In this document: positions 1 to 11,432 of the stretch, one piece after another
Layout: every line of letters starts with the position of its first letter
Position numbering within the stretch: position 1 is the first letter of the stretch
Position numbers and translations under genes: made by a program
Origin: Dryococelus australis
Taxonomy: Eukaryota > Arthropoda > Insecta > Phasmatodea > Phasmatidae
Assembly (NCBI GenBank): GCA_029891345.1
Contig: CM057009.1
Span: 233,421,178 to 233,485,177, forward strand
Reading direction: 5' to 3'
Length of the DNA: 64,000 nucleotides
Notes under the pieces: generated by a model
Seen by the model: the letters and a program-made list of their open reading frames with translations, nothing else
Told to the model about the DNA's origin: nothing
Databases searched by the model: none

Positions 1-329
1 GTTTCTCTATTTTAGACTGAGACTATTATCACTAAGAACATAACCTAATATTTCTGATTACTAACAAAAAACTTTACACACTTTTCAGCATTAATTTTAA
101 CATTGTATTCATTGTGATGACTTAAAACTGCATACAACATATGTACAGCAATCATAGTATTTGCTGTATTTGCCCTCTATGTCATCATCGTAGGTACCAC
201 AAGGATGATTTCCTAAAACTTTACCAATAACGACTCAATTGGCTAACTTTACCAATAACCAAATCAACAGGCTGTAAGTGCATAACATAACCATCTTCGA
301 GGCATGGAAATAGATACACTGCTACGCAT
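1..329. other. Flanking AT-rich DNA, no gene seen
   Basis: Sequence left of the first LTR. No coding frame with recognisable protein similarity and no repeat boundary is visible. The last bases before the LTR end in GCAT. The other end of the element is followed by ACAT, so a 4-bp target duplication is possible only with one mismatch. Confidence 0.5.
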
Positions 330-940
330 TGTACCGCTTCCCTCCTGACAGTGTACTTAACTACCTGTATCACCACTAATTTAACTCTGAACCTAAGTCC
401 CAAGCAATCACTCAAGTTATTGCAGTTCAGAGAGATAGCGTACATGGTGGTTAGTTTCTCAGAGGCCAAGAAGTACAAGTAACCCGGAGTTTCTCTAAGG
501 CACTATACTTTTTATGAACATAAATTGGAAAATATGCAATTACTCTTAATTCCTATTCACAATAAGTCTGCTCATATTAAGGTGAAGTTACTTAGACTGG
601 CGTTAACTACTTGCCTGTTCTTGCCAGAATATTAATTGGTTACCACCTAACGAAGTCTCAAGAGATAACCTTATGCCCTACTGCCAATTCAGATATGCTC
701 ACCACAGTAGTCCCAGACAATGAGCTCTTCAATGTCTGGACTGGTAAGATGCCATCGTCATATCAGCCTCACTAGGACCTTGGGGTCGTCGGCTCTGACG
801 TGAAACACTCTGTATATCGTTTGGGCTTCTGGGGGGCAGGGGTGCCCTGCGGCCCTATATTTATACTATTTGGCCGAGTGGGTCAGCGCAGTCTATTTAC
901 CAAACATCGACTGTGTGTGCAGCAAGCCTTGACTGCTACA
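330..940 (-). repeat. 3' LTR of the env-bearing gypsy element
   Basis: It aligns along its length with 11433-12070. Shared segments begin TGTACCGCTTCCCTCCTGAC on the plus strand and end in CTGCTRCA, so on the minus strand the LTR runs TG...CA. A minus-strand TATAAATA lies at 858-865 and may be the promoter TATA box; the 5' copy is altered at that place. The two LTRs differ by many substitutions and indels, so the insertion is old. Confidence 0.85.
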
Positions 941-952
941 CTACCCCCTTGG
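941..952 (-). promoter_or_regulatory. Polypurine tract of the env-bearing gypsy element
   Basis: On the minus strand the bases directly before the 3' LTR read CCAAGGGGGTAG. This purine-rich run touches the TG that starts the LTR. Its position and composition match the plus-strand primer of LTR retroelements and support the LTR boundary at 940. Confidence 0.65.
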
Positions 953-3349
953 TTTGACAGGTAGCCATCCCGGCTGCTGCAGTGGAAGTAGACATGAAAG
1001 AGTGACAAAGATAATCTGGAAAGAGGTCTGAGGCTGTGGGAAGTCGAGGAGCTCATACTTCTCTGTGTAGAAAGACGTAGTGGCATGTGGTGGCTTCCAC
1101 AAACTCAAAGAAGGACAGTGTCGAGAATGCAAGACTAAATTCAAGACTCTGTTTTACAAAACTGAGCATTAATTATTTAGAATACAGTAAAAGCAAAGAG
1201 CATTAATTGTGCATGTTTATTTTCTTACTGTTGGCAAGGAAGGTAGAAACGAGAGTTTAAAATTTATAACATTTGGTAAGTGATGCTAGATGTTTTACCA
1301 AGTTAATTAACATACCCTAGATTGTAATGAGTACAGAAAATTGGTTAACCAATATATGTATGTATATAGATATTAATAACCGTGCATGTTATGTAGCTGC
1401 ACCACAGGAGAGAAGGAAGTATGTCCAATGCCACATGTAAGCCTATAACATAAAACATTCCTCTGTGACTAGGCCTTGGACATTAGGGTAATGGGAGATT
1501 TGAAATGTGTGCGCATGTGGTACTCGATTCATTCTAAAACGTGCTAGGTGCAATTTCTTTTTTGCTTTAAGGAAAGTGCGTATGAGCAAGTTGGCATGCC
1601 TGACAGCTTAGTTATTTTAATGCTATATTGTGACAAGGTTTAATAAATACAATAGGCACTTATATTTATATTCTTAGTTAATGTGATATATAAGAAAGCA
1701 AAGGCGTTATTGGAATAACAGCTGAGATACTACTCATATACTGAGAAGGTATATGTGTGTACACAATTGGCAGCACTGTACACGTGTGCCTTCTTTTGTT
1801 ACGTTGGAAAATACTTAGGTGGCAAGGTACACATCTGCCGTGCGGTATGGCAGCTATCATTTTACACTTTGAGTTTCACGCTCGCAACAGGAATGGCAAA
1901 AGTTTCAAACATCATTGTGAAGTAGTGGTGTTACATAATTTAATACGTTACTAGCATTGCGCTGTAAAGAACGGCAGTGCTCAGTAAATGTGGTGTATAC
2001 TACTGCTAGTGCTATATGGTACAGTTTGATTATAATTGATGTGGTTAACATCTCGTTTAACAAGTAAGTATTACAATTTTTGATAAAACAAATTACCCTA
2101 ATGGTAGAACAATAAGATAACTATGAGACCCTGACATTAAAGTTATACATTCAGTGTTTTCCTGTAGGACATTCATGGTTAATTAGTATGTTTGCATACT
2201 CAGATTATCTTTGATTCGTTTAACAAATTGGCCATAAAGGCATTTAAGCAAGTAGAAGGTAATATATAATGAAAATGGTGATCACCAACCTAATGATGTC
2301 ATAATGAACATATAATAATAATGCTGCCGATGAAAATGTCATTCATGGGAAGTAAAATACAAACACTGAAGAAGAAACACTTTGTGGTGGGTTAAGGTAT
2401 GTGCACAGTGCCGTAACATTGTAATACTAATAAGAAGTAATTTTTTTTTCTATGGCACTAAAAATGTTGCCCACGTTTGCTACTTACATGTCATGGTCAC
2501 TGATAATTACATTATTCGTACTCTTAGGACGTATAATATATGTACCGCAATTACATAGGACCTTAGTAGTTACATCCTTATTTGCCTTTGGCTGCTCTGA
2601 TCCACGGCGACAGTTACAGTCGGGAACTGTGTTTAATCTGAACTGATATACATGGCACAATAAAATGGTTCTATGGTGCCAATTATTTAATTACTAAAGT
2701 AAAGCAATATACATATTATGAATTGTATAATAAAGTAGACACTTGCCTCAAGATGTGTGTAACGTTACTGTAGTACAACATAGACATGGTGATATTTTGC
2801 ACTATAGCTGTATATCTATAATTATGCCTATAAGGTCCGAGTTACTGGTCCTTACCTCAGAGCCTGAAAGCTTTGCCCTTACTTGCCTAAGATAAAATTA
2901 AATTCTCAGTGAATGAGAGGTGGCTGATACCACGATTAATGGAAAATCTAATTGTATTTACACTGAGACTTGCAACAGTACACTTGCACAAGGCTGTAAG
3001 TAGAAGGCCAAAATTAATGTAGAGTCCAACTCAGTTAGTCACCTGTGGGCCTAGGAGACCAGACGAGGGTAATAATTAAGACGTGTTGACCCTTGACAGA
3101 AGGATCAATATCTTAACAAGTTGAATGTACATTGTAATGACTGCAAACCCAAGACCTGTTATTAAGGCTAAATTTATCTAATCAAAATGGGTGAATTCGA
3201 ATATCGAAAACAATCTCGCTTGGCCATGGTTAAGATGTGTTCGCTGTATGTCAACAGCTGGGCAGTACTGGCTATGTGGTATGGTTCATTTGCCAGATGG
3301 TGTTTAGTGCTTTGCTAATATTATAAAAGTGAAAACCTGTAGTTAATGA
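953..3349. other. Internal element DNA between env and 3' LTR, no gene recognised
   Basis: About 2.4 kb of AT-rich sequence with only short chance frames. I found no convincing continuation of env, no transmembrane tail and no second element with clear ends. It could be a long 3' untranslated region, a decayed env C-terminus, or undetected insertions. A small plus-strand frame at 2452-2646 is hydrophobic but unsupported. Confidence 0.4.
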
Positions 3350-4563
3350 TTACTGCACCAGGTAAAAGGCCCGTTGACTTAACCAATGAATTGGGGTGAC
3401 TGATTGCTGCAATGGAATGGTGGATGCTCGAATGTCACAAAGATGGGTGGCTTCAACAACAGTTTGTTGCGGGGTAGTAAACTGGAAACAGCATGGTACG
3501 TGTAATTCGATACTACCGAGCTTATGGTTTGTGGCATTTGTATTAAGAGAAACATTCACACATTGGAGGCATGTTCCTTCTGGGGGATTAGTGAGCATAT
3601 ATTGGTGGGGTAGGACACAATGAATGGTGAATGACATATCCAGGGTGCAATGATATTTACATGTAGAAAATAACTTAGTAGTGTCGGAAAGAAGAATAGC
3701 TTCTTTAACGCACTGGTAATCATTGCTGGTAAGGGACTCCTTGGGGATGCGCACTACATCAGATGCCAATTTTGATGAGAGCGGAATGGCCTTGATAATG
3801 TCCGTAGTTCAATTGATGGCAATAGAGTATGGAACTCGGATGGTGCACAATTAATTTTTGTAATGATATGGTACTGGAATGATTTATAAATTTTCCATCT
3901 GGAATTGACTCATGAAACCGGTATTTGAATTTTAATCACCACCTGGGTTTTAGAAAACGTGCATTCAGTAAGCTCGTGCGTATAGTATTTGATTAACATC
4001 CTGTGTACTAATACTTAATTAAGTTTGTCCAACTGCAGACTAAGGTTGTCAAGGTCATGGCTAAGTTGAGTCTTGTTAACAGCAGTTAATGGCAATTTAT
4101 TTAGCTGCAAGAGTGAATGTATCCTCTGACAAGATCTTCAAGTACGATATTATTCAATAATTGTAAGAGGCTGGTAGTTAACAAGTTCAGTTGGGCCTCA
4201 ACATTATCTGTCTTACTAATTGCCGTGTTCTGTTGGCGTAAGGCTTGTGAAATACCATTAATAGTACCAGTTAAGGAGTTGACTTTACTTTCAACTTGAT
4301 GCTTAAGTGCTGTAACTACCTTGAAAATAACATTAACATTGTTAGTGGTGATGATTTTATTTGCGGGGTCATTGATTTTGTTATCCAGCTGTTCGTCATC
4401 ATTGAGAAGAGCACAAAGGTGCTTATTGGTGAGCACGTTGCAGCACCAGCTTGTAATGTCCCCTAATAAACTTTATTCCGCGTTTACTATGGAAATATGT
4501 ATTGACATCGCCAAGGTATTCACGGAGCACTCCCCATTCTACTACCTGCATGTATTCATAGAT
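3350..4563 (-). pseudogene. env: Env-like (class of errantivirus / baculovirus F-type fusion protein) remnant
   Basis: The minus-strand frames at 4101-4436 and 3350-3769 lie downstream of integrase, where env sits in errantiviruses. The upstream frame is rich in Asn/Gln/Leu heptads, as in the helical region after the fusion peptide. Just before it (4437-4563) an open stretch contains a Lys-Arg-Gly that could be a relic of the furin cleavage site. The downstream frame has several cysteines in paired arrangement, as in the F1 ectodomain, and N-x-T/S sites. No signal peptide or membrane anchor is recognisable. The frames are not continuous and the N-terminal subunit is missing or replaced by the GC-rich block, so this is a broken gene. 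The assignment rests on position and general pattern and is moderately secure. Confidence 0.55.
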
Positions 4564-4589
4564 CAATTTGCGATTCGTGCATGAGTGTG

Positions 4590-5230
4590 AGTTTTAGTCC
4601 TTACAAGCGATATTCGCCTAACGAAGCTGGTATGGTAGGGAGGTGCAAGGGAATGGTGTAATGAGTGGGATGCTATCTTTGTAAATGAAATCTCCGTTGG
4701 CCGGCACCCAATACACGCTGGCATGAGTACGGAAGGTGGCGGGCGCTGTGAATATCGTTGGCAGGACAAGGCAGACTGCGATGGCAGCCTTGGCCGTGCG
4801 CCGACCACAGCAGGCTCCCCACTCCTCTGATCCTGCTTGTCTGCTGATTGGCATTGCCATGGTGATATGTCACCACATGCGCAGAGCGCACCTTGCACTC
4901 GTGCACCTCTTCTAACTGCAGCTGGTCTGCGGGAGCAGCTTGTTGCCTCTGCCAGTGTGATGCGACGCTTGGGCAGGGGTTGGTGGCTGTGGATCCCTCC
5001 TCCACATTGCTGTTGCTGTGTAGTCGCCCAGCGGTGTGGTGGCAGCAAGGTAGTGCAGACAGTCACCTCGCACTGCCTGAATTCTGCTAATGCAGCTACA
5101 TGCATGCTTTACTCGTAGCGGAGTCAGCGTGCCCCAGTTGTAGCGTCTACAGATGGCACAGGAAACCTCTCGTACGGCAGAGACTGCCGCCTTCAATGTA
5201 CCCATGTTATTCTAAGTCACACACACACTG
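4590..5230. other. GC-rich block between integrase and env
   Basis: Roughly 640 bp whose base composition is clearly more GC- and CpG-rich than the AT-rich element around it. It sits between the end of the integrase reading frame (about 5310) and the first recognisable env segment. Long overlapping frames exist on both strands, but they are low-complexity (His/Pro/Arg/Cys) and look like by-products of GC content. The edges have a weak TGTGAGTTTTAG / CTAAGTCACA inverted similarity, hinting at an inserted unit such as a solo LTR, but I found no target duplication. Confidence 0.45.
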
Positions 5231-5309
5231 TAACACATTTTAGGCACATGGTAAACACTGATCATTTAATACAAATACATCACACTGAGCCAATCAAGGG
5301 AGGGAAAGT

Positions 5310-6341
5310 TATAAAATGCATGCAAGTTTCGTGTGATGGGTGCAGACAGTGTAAAACTTAGGAGGGCTGGTTTTATTTACCCGAATACTAATGGTAGATT
5401 TCCTAAAATGTCTTGTCACCCTATAAGGGCCCCGGTAACGAGGTGTAAGCACCTTCTGTCTTCAGCGGTTGTGCACCCAGACATAATTGTTTATGCGCAA
5501 TGTGTTTGTTGGTGTGTCCTATCAAATTGGTTTTTCTGGTGTCTTTGAGCCTGAAGTAGATCAACCTTGGCATTATCGCGATTGTGCAATAATTTTTGGC
5601 ACCAGTTGTTAGTGCGGTCAGAGTATTTGTCTACTATTACCTGTGCTGTGTGTGCGGCTTCTACGGCATGTAGGAAATAGAAGGGTGTATATTTGGTAGT
5701 TGTGTTGACAGGGGTGTTATAATTAAAAATGATAGTCAATGTACAAATCCCTATTCAATTGATCAGCATTGACACATGCTGTTAACTGTTCTACTATGCA
5801 TTTCGTGGCCTCAACCAGTTACATCTCGGGTTGTAAGCGGTGGTGGTAAACTTTTTTATGGCTAATGTTTTCAGCAGCTGGTCGACCAATTCATTTTGAA
5901 AACTTGTGCCGCAGTCTGTCAAAATCTGGTCAGGGCATCCAAATCGTATAATGACTTCTTTGATGAACTGAGCGCACATAGCAGCATCTATGGATGGTAC
6001 GGCTTTCGCGATAATATACCTGCTTAAGTATTCCATCATCACTATAATATATTTATTCCCGCGTGCAGTGGAGGGGAGATGTCCTTTTGTATCAAGAGCC
6101 AGGTTTTCAATAGAGGCTGGGGTGGAGTCAAAGTCATCTGTCTCATAGGTTTAGTATTGGGTGCCTTAATCTTCTGACAGACCGGACAACAGCGTATATA
6201 GTTCTTGACATCTGTATTCATTGTGTCCCAGTGATAGTCCTGTTTAATTTTTTGAAGTGTCTTAAAGGCACCAAAGTGGGCGGTCCCAAAGATGGCGTCA
6301 TGGTGGGCCTGTATTATTTCATTGACGTAAATCTGCAGCAC
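5310..6341 (-). pseudogene. Integrase of the env-bearing gypsy element
   Basis: Three consecutive minus-strand frames spell a retroviral-type integrase. At 6042-6341 is the HHCC zinc-binding domain (paired His, HFG, KTL-K, and a C-P-V-C-Q pair). At 5794-6042 is the catalytic core, with the motif L-T-D-x-G-T-S-F and a T-T-A-Y-N-P stretch before the expected glutamate; the frame breaks at that point. At 5491-5739 is the core's C-terminal helix region with Y-T-P-F-Y. Beyond this, to about 5310, an SH3-like C-terminal domain can be followed only by shifting frame. Integrase would join the reverse-transcribed DNA to the chromosome. Stops and frameshifts make it inactive. Confidence 0.85.
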
Positions 6342-6600
6342 TAATGTTAACTTCTTTGGACCTTGTGGCGTGTTTACCTTGAGGTAAATTTCCCCATTTG
6401 CAATTATTCTGTATCAGTGACTGAGTCTGCAGTATTTGAAATCTGCCTGTTGTGGGTTTAAGAAGTTTCAACTGTCGAATGGGAGGATCGTGTTCGTATT
6501 CTCCTGTGAAGGGGGACATGTTAACAGCTACAGGACACGAGTGTAAAATCGAATCATCATCAAGTTTAATATATTCCTGTTTGTGGTGGTACATTGGCAA
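6319..6600 (-). pseudogene. Pol linker between OTU-like segment and integrase
   Basis: An open minus-strand frame of 93 codons joins the OTU-like segment to the integrase zinc-binding domain and overlaps the latter slightly in another frame. I recognise no domain in it. It is probably polyprotein linker sequence carried in the same pol gene, and it keeps the coding strand and spacing expected for a continuous ancestral pol. Confidence 0.45.
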
Positions 6601-7036
6601 AAGTGTGGTTTTCCTTTTTTTCTATAATATTAATTTTTAAATTCAGAAGATTATCAATACAATGTTTTTCCTCCTTGCTTAGTTTGTTTTCCATTATAAT
6701 TTGCATATTTACCTGATACAGGGTGGTTATTATTTTGGAAATAGCATACATGGGGAAAGTTTTCTTATTGACTATAGCTTTTGCTACCTTAGCTTTATCT
6801 TTTGACTGTAATTTGTTTCGCAATAAATTTTTCATTTCCGCCCAATTGTTTGTTATGTATTTAACTATGCTTTTTTTTATTTCCTCGTGTTTGTCAGGTT
6901 CCTGTAACACACTTTCTGCTAATGCCTTATAAAGTGACGTACAGTTTAGCATACCGTTTTTTACCTTGTAGGTGGTATTGGTAACTGTAATATTTTGTGT
7001 GTACGCCAGTATGGGTGGTGATTTGACTTTATGCAT
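6566..7036 (-). pseudogene. OTU-like (cysteine protease-like) segment in pol
   Basis: A 156-codon minus-strand frame directly follows RNase H. Around residues 31-65 it reads N-C-x-S-L-Y-K-A-L-A, then D-K-H-E-E-I, then a V-K-Y-I-T-N-N-W helix. This resembles the OTU deubiquitinase core (G-N-C-x-F/L-x-A-L, D..H..LR, V..Y...N). A later T-F-P-M-Y-A-I-S-K-I stretch corresponds to the W-G-G-x-x-E-L-x-A-L region. Cys32 would be the nucleophile. The aspartate before the Asn-Cys is not conserved and I cannot see the catalytic histidine. The domain would act on ubiquitin or as a polyprotein protease. The match is by pattern only; a lineage-specific linker is the alternative. Confidence 0.5.
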
Positions 7037-7480
7037 CTGGAAGTGTGTTTAATTTTCCTTTTACTATGCATGGTTCAAAATTGTATTCTCTGAGTGCAAT
7101 AGCCATCATCTGTATACGGATATTATGTTCTGCCATTGTTCGTAAGTACTTGAGGCTGACATGATCAGTCTCAATTACAAAATGAAGTCCGTATAAATAC
7201 TGCCTGAAGTGGGTGCATAAGAAGCAAATGACCCCAAGCTTGCGTTCAGTTGCATTCCAACAAGATTCATTAAGGGACAACTTTGTGGAAGTGAAGGCAG
7301 TTATGGTTTACTGCTTGGTTTAGGTGGTGATCTTGCATACGAGTACCACCTATTGCATCATTACTCTCATCACAAGTGAGAATAATATTCTAGTGTACAT
7401 CAAATTTCTGTAAAATAGGCACTGCTGTAAATGCTTGTTTAAATTGTATAAAGGCTTTGTGATGCTGTTCTTCCCATTTG
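7029..7480 (-). pseudogene. RNase H domain of the env-bearing gypsy element
   Basis: The frame at 7029-7280 has the gypsy RNase H pattern: N-A-T-E-R-K-L-G-V, then Y-L-Y-G, T-D-H-x-S-L-K-Y-L, and a closing R-E-Y-N-F-E-x-x-x-V-K-G-K-x-N-x-x-P-D-A. In another frame at about 7320-7400 lies the N-terminal strand T-C-D-E-S-N-D-A-I-G-G with the first catalytic Asp. It would degrade RNA in RNA-DNA hybrids during reverse transcription. A frameshift between the two parts inactivates it. Confidence 0.85.
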
Positions 7481-7520
7481 TAAGGTATGTTATGCATAGT
7501 GAGTTCAATTGGGGGTTTAG

Positions 7521-8390
7521 CTATTTTTGCATAATGTAATATAAAAGGTATGAGGTCATGCCCAAAAACGTACGAAGGTGCTTAATGTTGGCTGGTGGAG
7601 ACATCTGCTCACTAGCGCACACCTTGCCACGGTCGGTAGTGATACCCTCTAGTGTGATAATGTGACCTGACACTTTAACTGACTGTTCCGCAAATGTACA
7701 CATTTTAGTGTTCACCTTAACTTTAAACATGCACAATCTTCGAAAAACTTTCTCAATATTGGTGACGTGCTCTTCAAATCTTTTTTCTAAAATAAATATG
7801 TAGTCAATATAGGTTATAGCTGCTGACCTGCAATAGCCCAACACTATCTATAGTGGATGCTAATGTATAATGATCCTGTTTCCTGACTGGGATGCTGGGA
7901 CCCGGAAAATAAATCTAAGTTTGTGATATATTGTGAATTTTGAAATGCGTTCAAAATATCTTCAGTACGTGGTAAGGGATACTGGACCCTAGTTAAATGT
8001 TAGTTGAGCTTCCTAAAATCTCAATCCGCCGTTCTTTTTGGAAACAACTAGGCTCGGCGCGGAATAAGGTGAATCAGTTTCTTCAATTATACCTGCCTTT
8101 TGCATATCTGTAATTTGCATCAATAATTCGTCACAAATGTTTGGGCTTATGCGATAAGGCCTGGTGGCTATAGGTTTGTCAGTGGTTAATTCAAGTTTAA
8201 TTGCAAAGTTTTTGGCCTCCGTTCATTCTAAAATGCTATTGGCAAACCTATGTTTATACTTACTGATAACTTTAGTAATAGCTGCTGTTTGTTGACTATA
8301 TAAATTTTTGTTAACCTTGGGTAGTTTGTTTTGGTCATTTTCGATAATGTCTAATTGATTGATACAATGTTCGATGGAGCAGCATTGTCA
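7521..8390 (-). pseudogene. Reverse transcriptase of the env-bearing gypsy element
   Basis: The 7521-7844 frame covers the palm and thumb. The active-site box reads Y-I-D-Y in place of Y-x-D-D, so the second catalytic aspartate is lost. It is followed by V-S-G-H-I-I-T-L-E-G-I and F-L-G-M-T-S-Y, the standard gypsy connection to RNase H. Further upstream, to about 8090, broken frames still show S-P-Y-S-A-P-S-L-V-V-S-K-K-N-G, the fingers region. A protease should lie between here and gag (about 8400-8900) but I could not recognise a D-T/S-G motif there. Confidence 0.8.
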
Positions 8391-9429
8391 CGTGTGGTTG
8401 TTGCCGAGTGTGTCGGTACCTGCAATAATTTGTTATGAGTCGTTGGCATGTATGGAAATAATATTATGTTTCAAATTGGTATTACCTCATACCTCTTATT
8501 TTGACAACAACTCGTGGTGTCTATGAGCGTAGGCCGGCATGCTGACAATCTAGTTTCCTGTTGCGGTGCAAATGTTGACTTGTCCTAGATGGAGGCGCAA
8601 GCCTGCTCAGAAAGTTATAATGCTTTGTCTCATCATTGCAGGCCTGGTGACTTCTGTTACGAGAATAACTGATAGTGTCTATAGGACTCATGTTACGAGA
8701 ATAACTGATAGTGTCTATGGTGCTGTTTTGTTCGACCTGCTCTAGATAAATTATTTTGTGCGCAAGCCGGAATTTGTTTCTGGATCTTTTAAAGCAGTCA
8801 CCAATATTTGTAGCAAATTCAAAATTCTGCTGCGGAAACAGTGTGCACCAAGCACCTTATGACCTGTGTAAAAACATAACGCGCAAGTATCTTGAGTAAG
8901 GCTACTTAGGTGAGTAACTTTTTCTGACCACTCGACATTTTGTGGCTAGTCAGCAACGTCTCATTTCTCTGCATGCTGCAGTGGCGGTGTGGCAATGTTG
9001 ACCTCGATCGCATGGTGGGACGGCGAGTGGTGGTTCTTATTTTTGTCCTCAGGCGGCAATGCATGTGCTATTTGCTGAGGCGAAGGTTTTTGTGCAGTGA
9101 CTGCGTTTGCTGTCAACGGCGGGTGACGTGAAGTCAATTGTCGACTTAGTCTGACTTACAGAATTTTGTTTTTCACATTTGTCCATCTGGTGAGGCCGGT
9201 CTGCTCGTAGCAGTCTGGTCGCTTTGTGAATTGAATTTGGAAATTTCTGAGTACAACGTATTTATAACAACCTTATTAAAAATAGCCTGACACACATCTC
9301 GAACTTTGTGGTTTATTTTATTGGTGGAGGGATGCGTTTTACCTCATCGTTTGGAAGTTTTTTGACAGCTGACTAGGCCTGGCCTCATGCTACCTCGGTT
9401 ACGTCCTCATGTATTGAAGTAGTTCTGTG

Positions 9430-10640
9430 ATTAATTATGCTGGGAACCATAATTATCATGGTGTACACCTCTACCTTGATAGAAACCTCTGCAGAAACTA
9501 CCTCTACCCCTCCGATACTGATATGTACCCTGATCTTGGTGTAAGCCTGTGACACATTCCTTGATGATAATTATCGACTGTCGGCTCGTCTGCGCTTGCC
9601 TGTCCCTGTGACATCTCTGGCTGGATTGATTGCCATGAAAGTAACCACTATTCTCTGGTGCTTGAACCCATCGTGGTGGCTGGCTTAAATAGTTGGCATG
9701 TTATATGTTTCTGTGTGTGAACCGTAATCATCTATGGATTTCTGGGCTTGCAATGTAAGTTGCACGATTTCCTCTTTTAACTTAGTGATTTCTGACTGAA
9801 AAGTTCGGAATCGGGACCGTGGTGAACTTGTGACACTGTTTGATTATAACGATAGATCCCAATTTCAGTACACTTGACAGTCCGATCAGCTTATCTGCTA
9901 TTGATGGCAGCGAAGACTTCCAGAGAATGTTCAAAACTCCTGGTCGATAACATGGGGTTTATATTTGTGCATATAATATTTCATAGTTTCAATGTGTCGC
10001 ATGGTGTTTTTTCCGACGTTTTGGCGTTTGGTGTGCAAAAGGTGTTTATATCTCTCCGTTTCTTTGGTTGTGGTGAAGGTGTTATGGAGTATGATTTTAA
10101 GTGCCGGCCATGTAACCGGAATGGGGTAGGTGCTCAAATAATTGTCTAAGGCGTGTTTGGCTGTGCCTAGTAAATAAAATTTAAGGAAACTGCATTTCTC
10201 AGGCTCGCCCCACTGGTCAATTTCCACGACAGCCTCATAAGATTTCAAAAAGTTCACAATATTTTCTCCTACTGAGCCCAATAATAATAATGTTGGTTTT
10301 TCTGGCTGTTGTATGACAATCTGCAGGGGTGGTGGTGGTTGTTCCATATTGTATAGTGGAGGTGGGATTGTCTGTATGTCTGTATTAACGTAGTGGTGAA
10401 CGTTGGGAGGTGATGTAGGTATATTGGCTCGAAGGGATTCTGATTCCGCCTTGTCGTATAGTTGAAAACCTCAAAAGTCTTCCATGTAAGGTGAGCTGGA
10501 ATTGTCAGGAAGGTGTAATGAGAGATTTTCTACCGATTCAGATGCCTGTTGTGTAGCTATGATAGCTGTTTCGCAGTGTTTTTCATGTTCTTCCAACGCA
10601 CTTTTAAATTCGGAGTGTCAATTAAGATGTGTTTAAAAAA
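9430..10640 (-). pseudogene. gag: Gag of the env-bearing gypsy element
   Basis: The frame 9931-10347 matches a Ty3/gypsy capsid: a P-x-L-Q-I N-terminal segment, then F-L-K-S-Y, W-G-E-P-E-K, F-L-K-F-Y-L-L-G-T-A and a W-P-A-L helix. Upstream, the same reading frame continues to about 10620 past a single TGA at 10471-10473, so the ancestral gag began further upstream than the first Met of the open frame. Downstream, around 9430-9560, a decayed frame is rich in Arg-Gly (R-R-G-R-G-S, Q-G-R-G) with no CCHC knuckle visible, suggesting an arginine-rich nucleocapsid. Gag would form the particle that packages the element RNA. Confidence 0.75.
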
Positions 10641-11432
10641 CTTAGACACTGTTGACTGTTTTTTGTGGATGGGTGTGGCCATAAAGTAATTAACTAGTTG
10701 TGATCTGAATGTGTGTGTTGTAAAATGCGCACTTCTATATCTGAAAATAACTTCTATCTACAATGAAAGAAGGATATTGAGAGAACTGCAAAAACACAAC
10801 AAAACAAGTGGAGTCTTTCTAGCTCACAAGTAAACAGGCGTTCCAGTGTGCAGGGATAAGCAATAAGCATGCATGATTACAATACAAGCAAAATTAAGCT
10901 CCAGAAGTGCGCGAGCAGTAGGCTATGTGATGTCGAAAAGTGCTGACTATCAAGGCCATTGTCATGACGTTGCGAACTGCTGACTGACAAGGTGTAGCGT
11001 AACTAACCTTGCGTGCTCCTGCAAACACAGTTTGCTTTGACCGCGTGACTAACTGCTTTTGTCTGCATGCTTCGCGTGTAAGTGAACAACTGCAACCCAT
11101 GCTGATGCTAACTTATTAATCGTATTATTAATATTAAAATGTATTAAGGCAGTAAAATATACACAGCGATGTATACTGAATACTGAGACTGACTTACATG
11201 AACATACACACACAGAAAGACAATAAGATATACACTTCTGAAACTGCTTATATACTTTGCCTATGTGTACGGGAGATATCTGAAGCACAGCTACGTGTGA
11301 AACTCTCAATATGCTGATCCTAATCTGTTAGTTGTAGTGGGGTGGTGTGAAGCGTAAAAAGAATAAAATATTTCATTAATTAAGTAGCGTACTCGCCTAA
11401 GCGCGAGATGGAACGTACTATGCCTCCAATAA
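10641..11432 (-). other. 5' leader of the env-bearing gypsy element
   Basis: About 800 bp between the 5' LTR and gag on the minus strand with no coding similarity. Reading out from the LTR the bases are TTAT then TGGAGGCATAG. A TGG shortly after the LTR is the usual start of a tRNA primer-binding site, but I cannot assign the tRNA. Confidence 0.45.

Noticed and set aside
2452-2646. Hydrophobic 64-codon plus-strand ORF that could be a small membrane protein
   Set aside because: It lies antisense inside the non-coding part of a retroelement, has no recognisable family, and its hydrophobicity follows from T-rich sequence.
4563-5205. Several long overlapping ORFs on both strands (up to 180 codons)
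   Set aside because: They overlap in multiple frames of a GC-rich block and translate to low-complexity His/Pro/Arg/Cys sequence with no domain, so stop scarcity is explained by composition.
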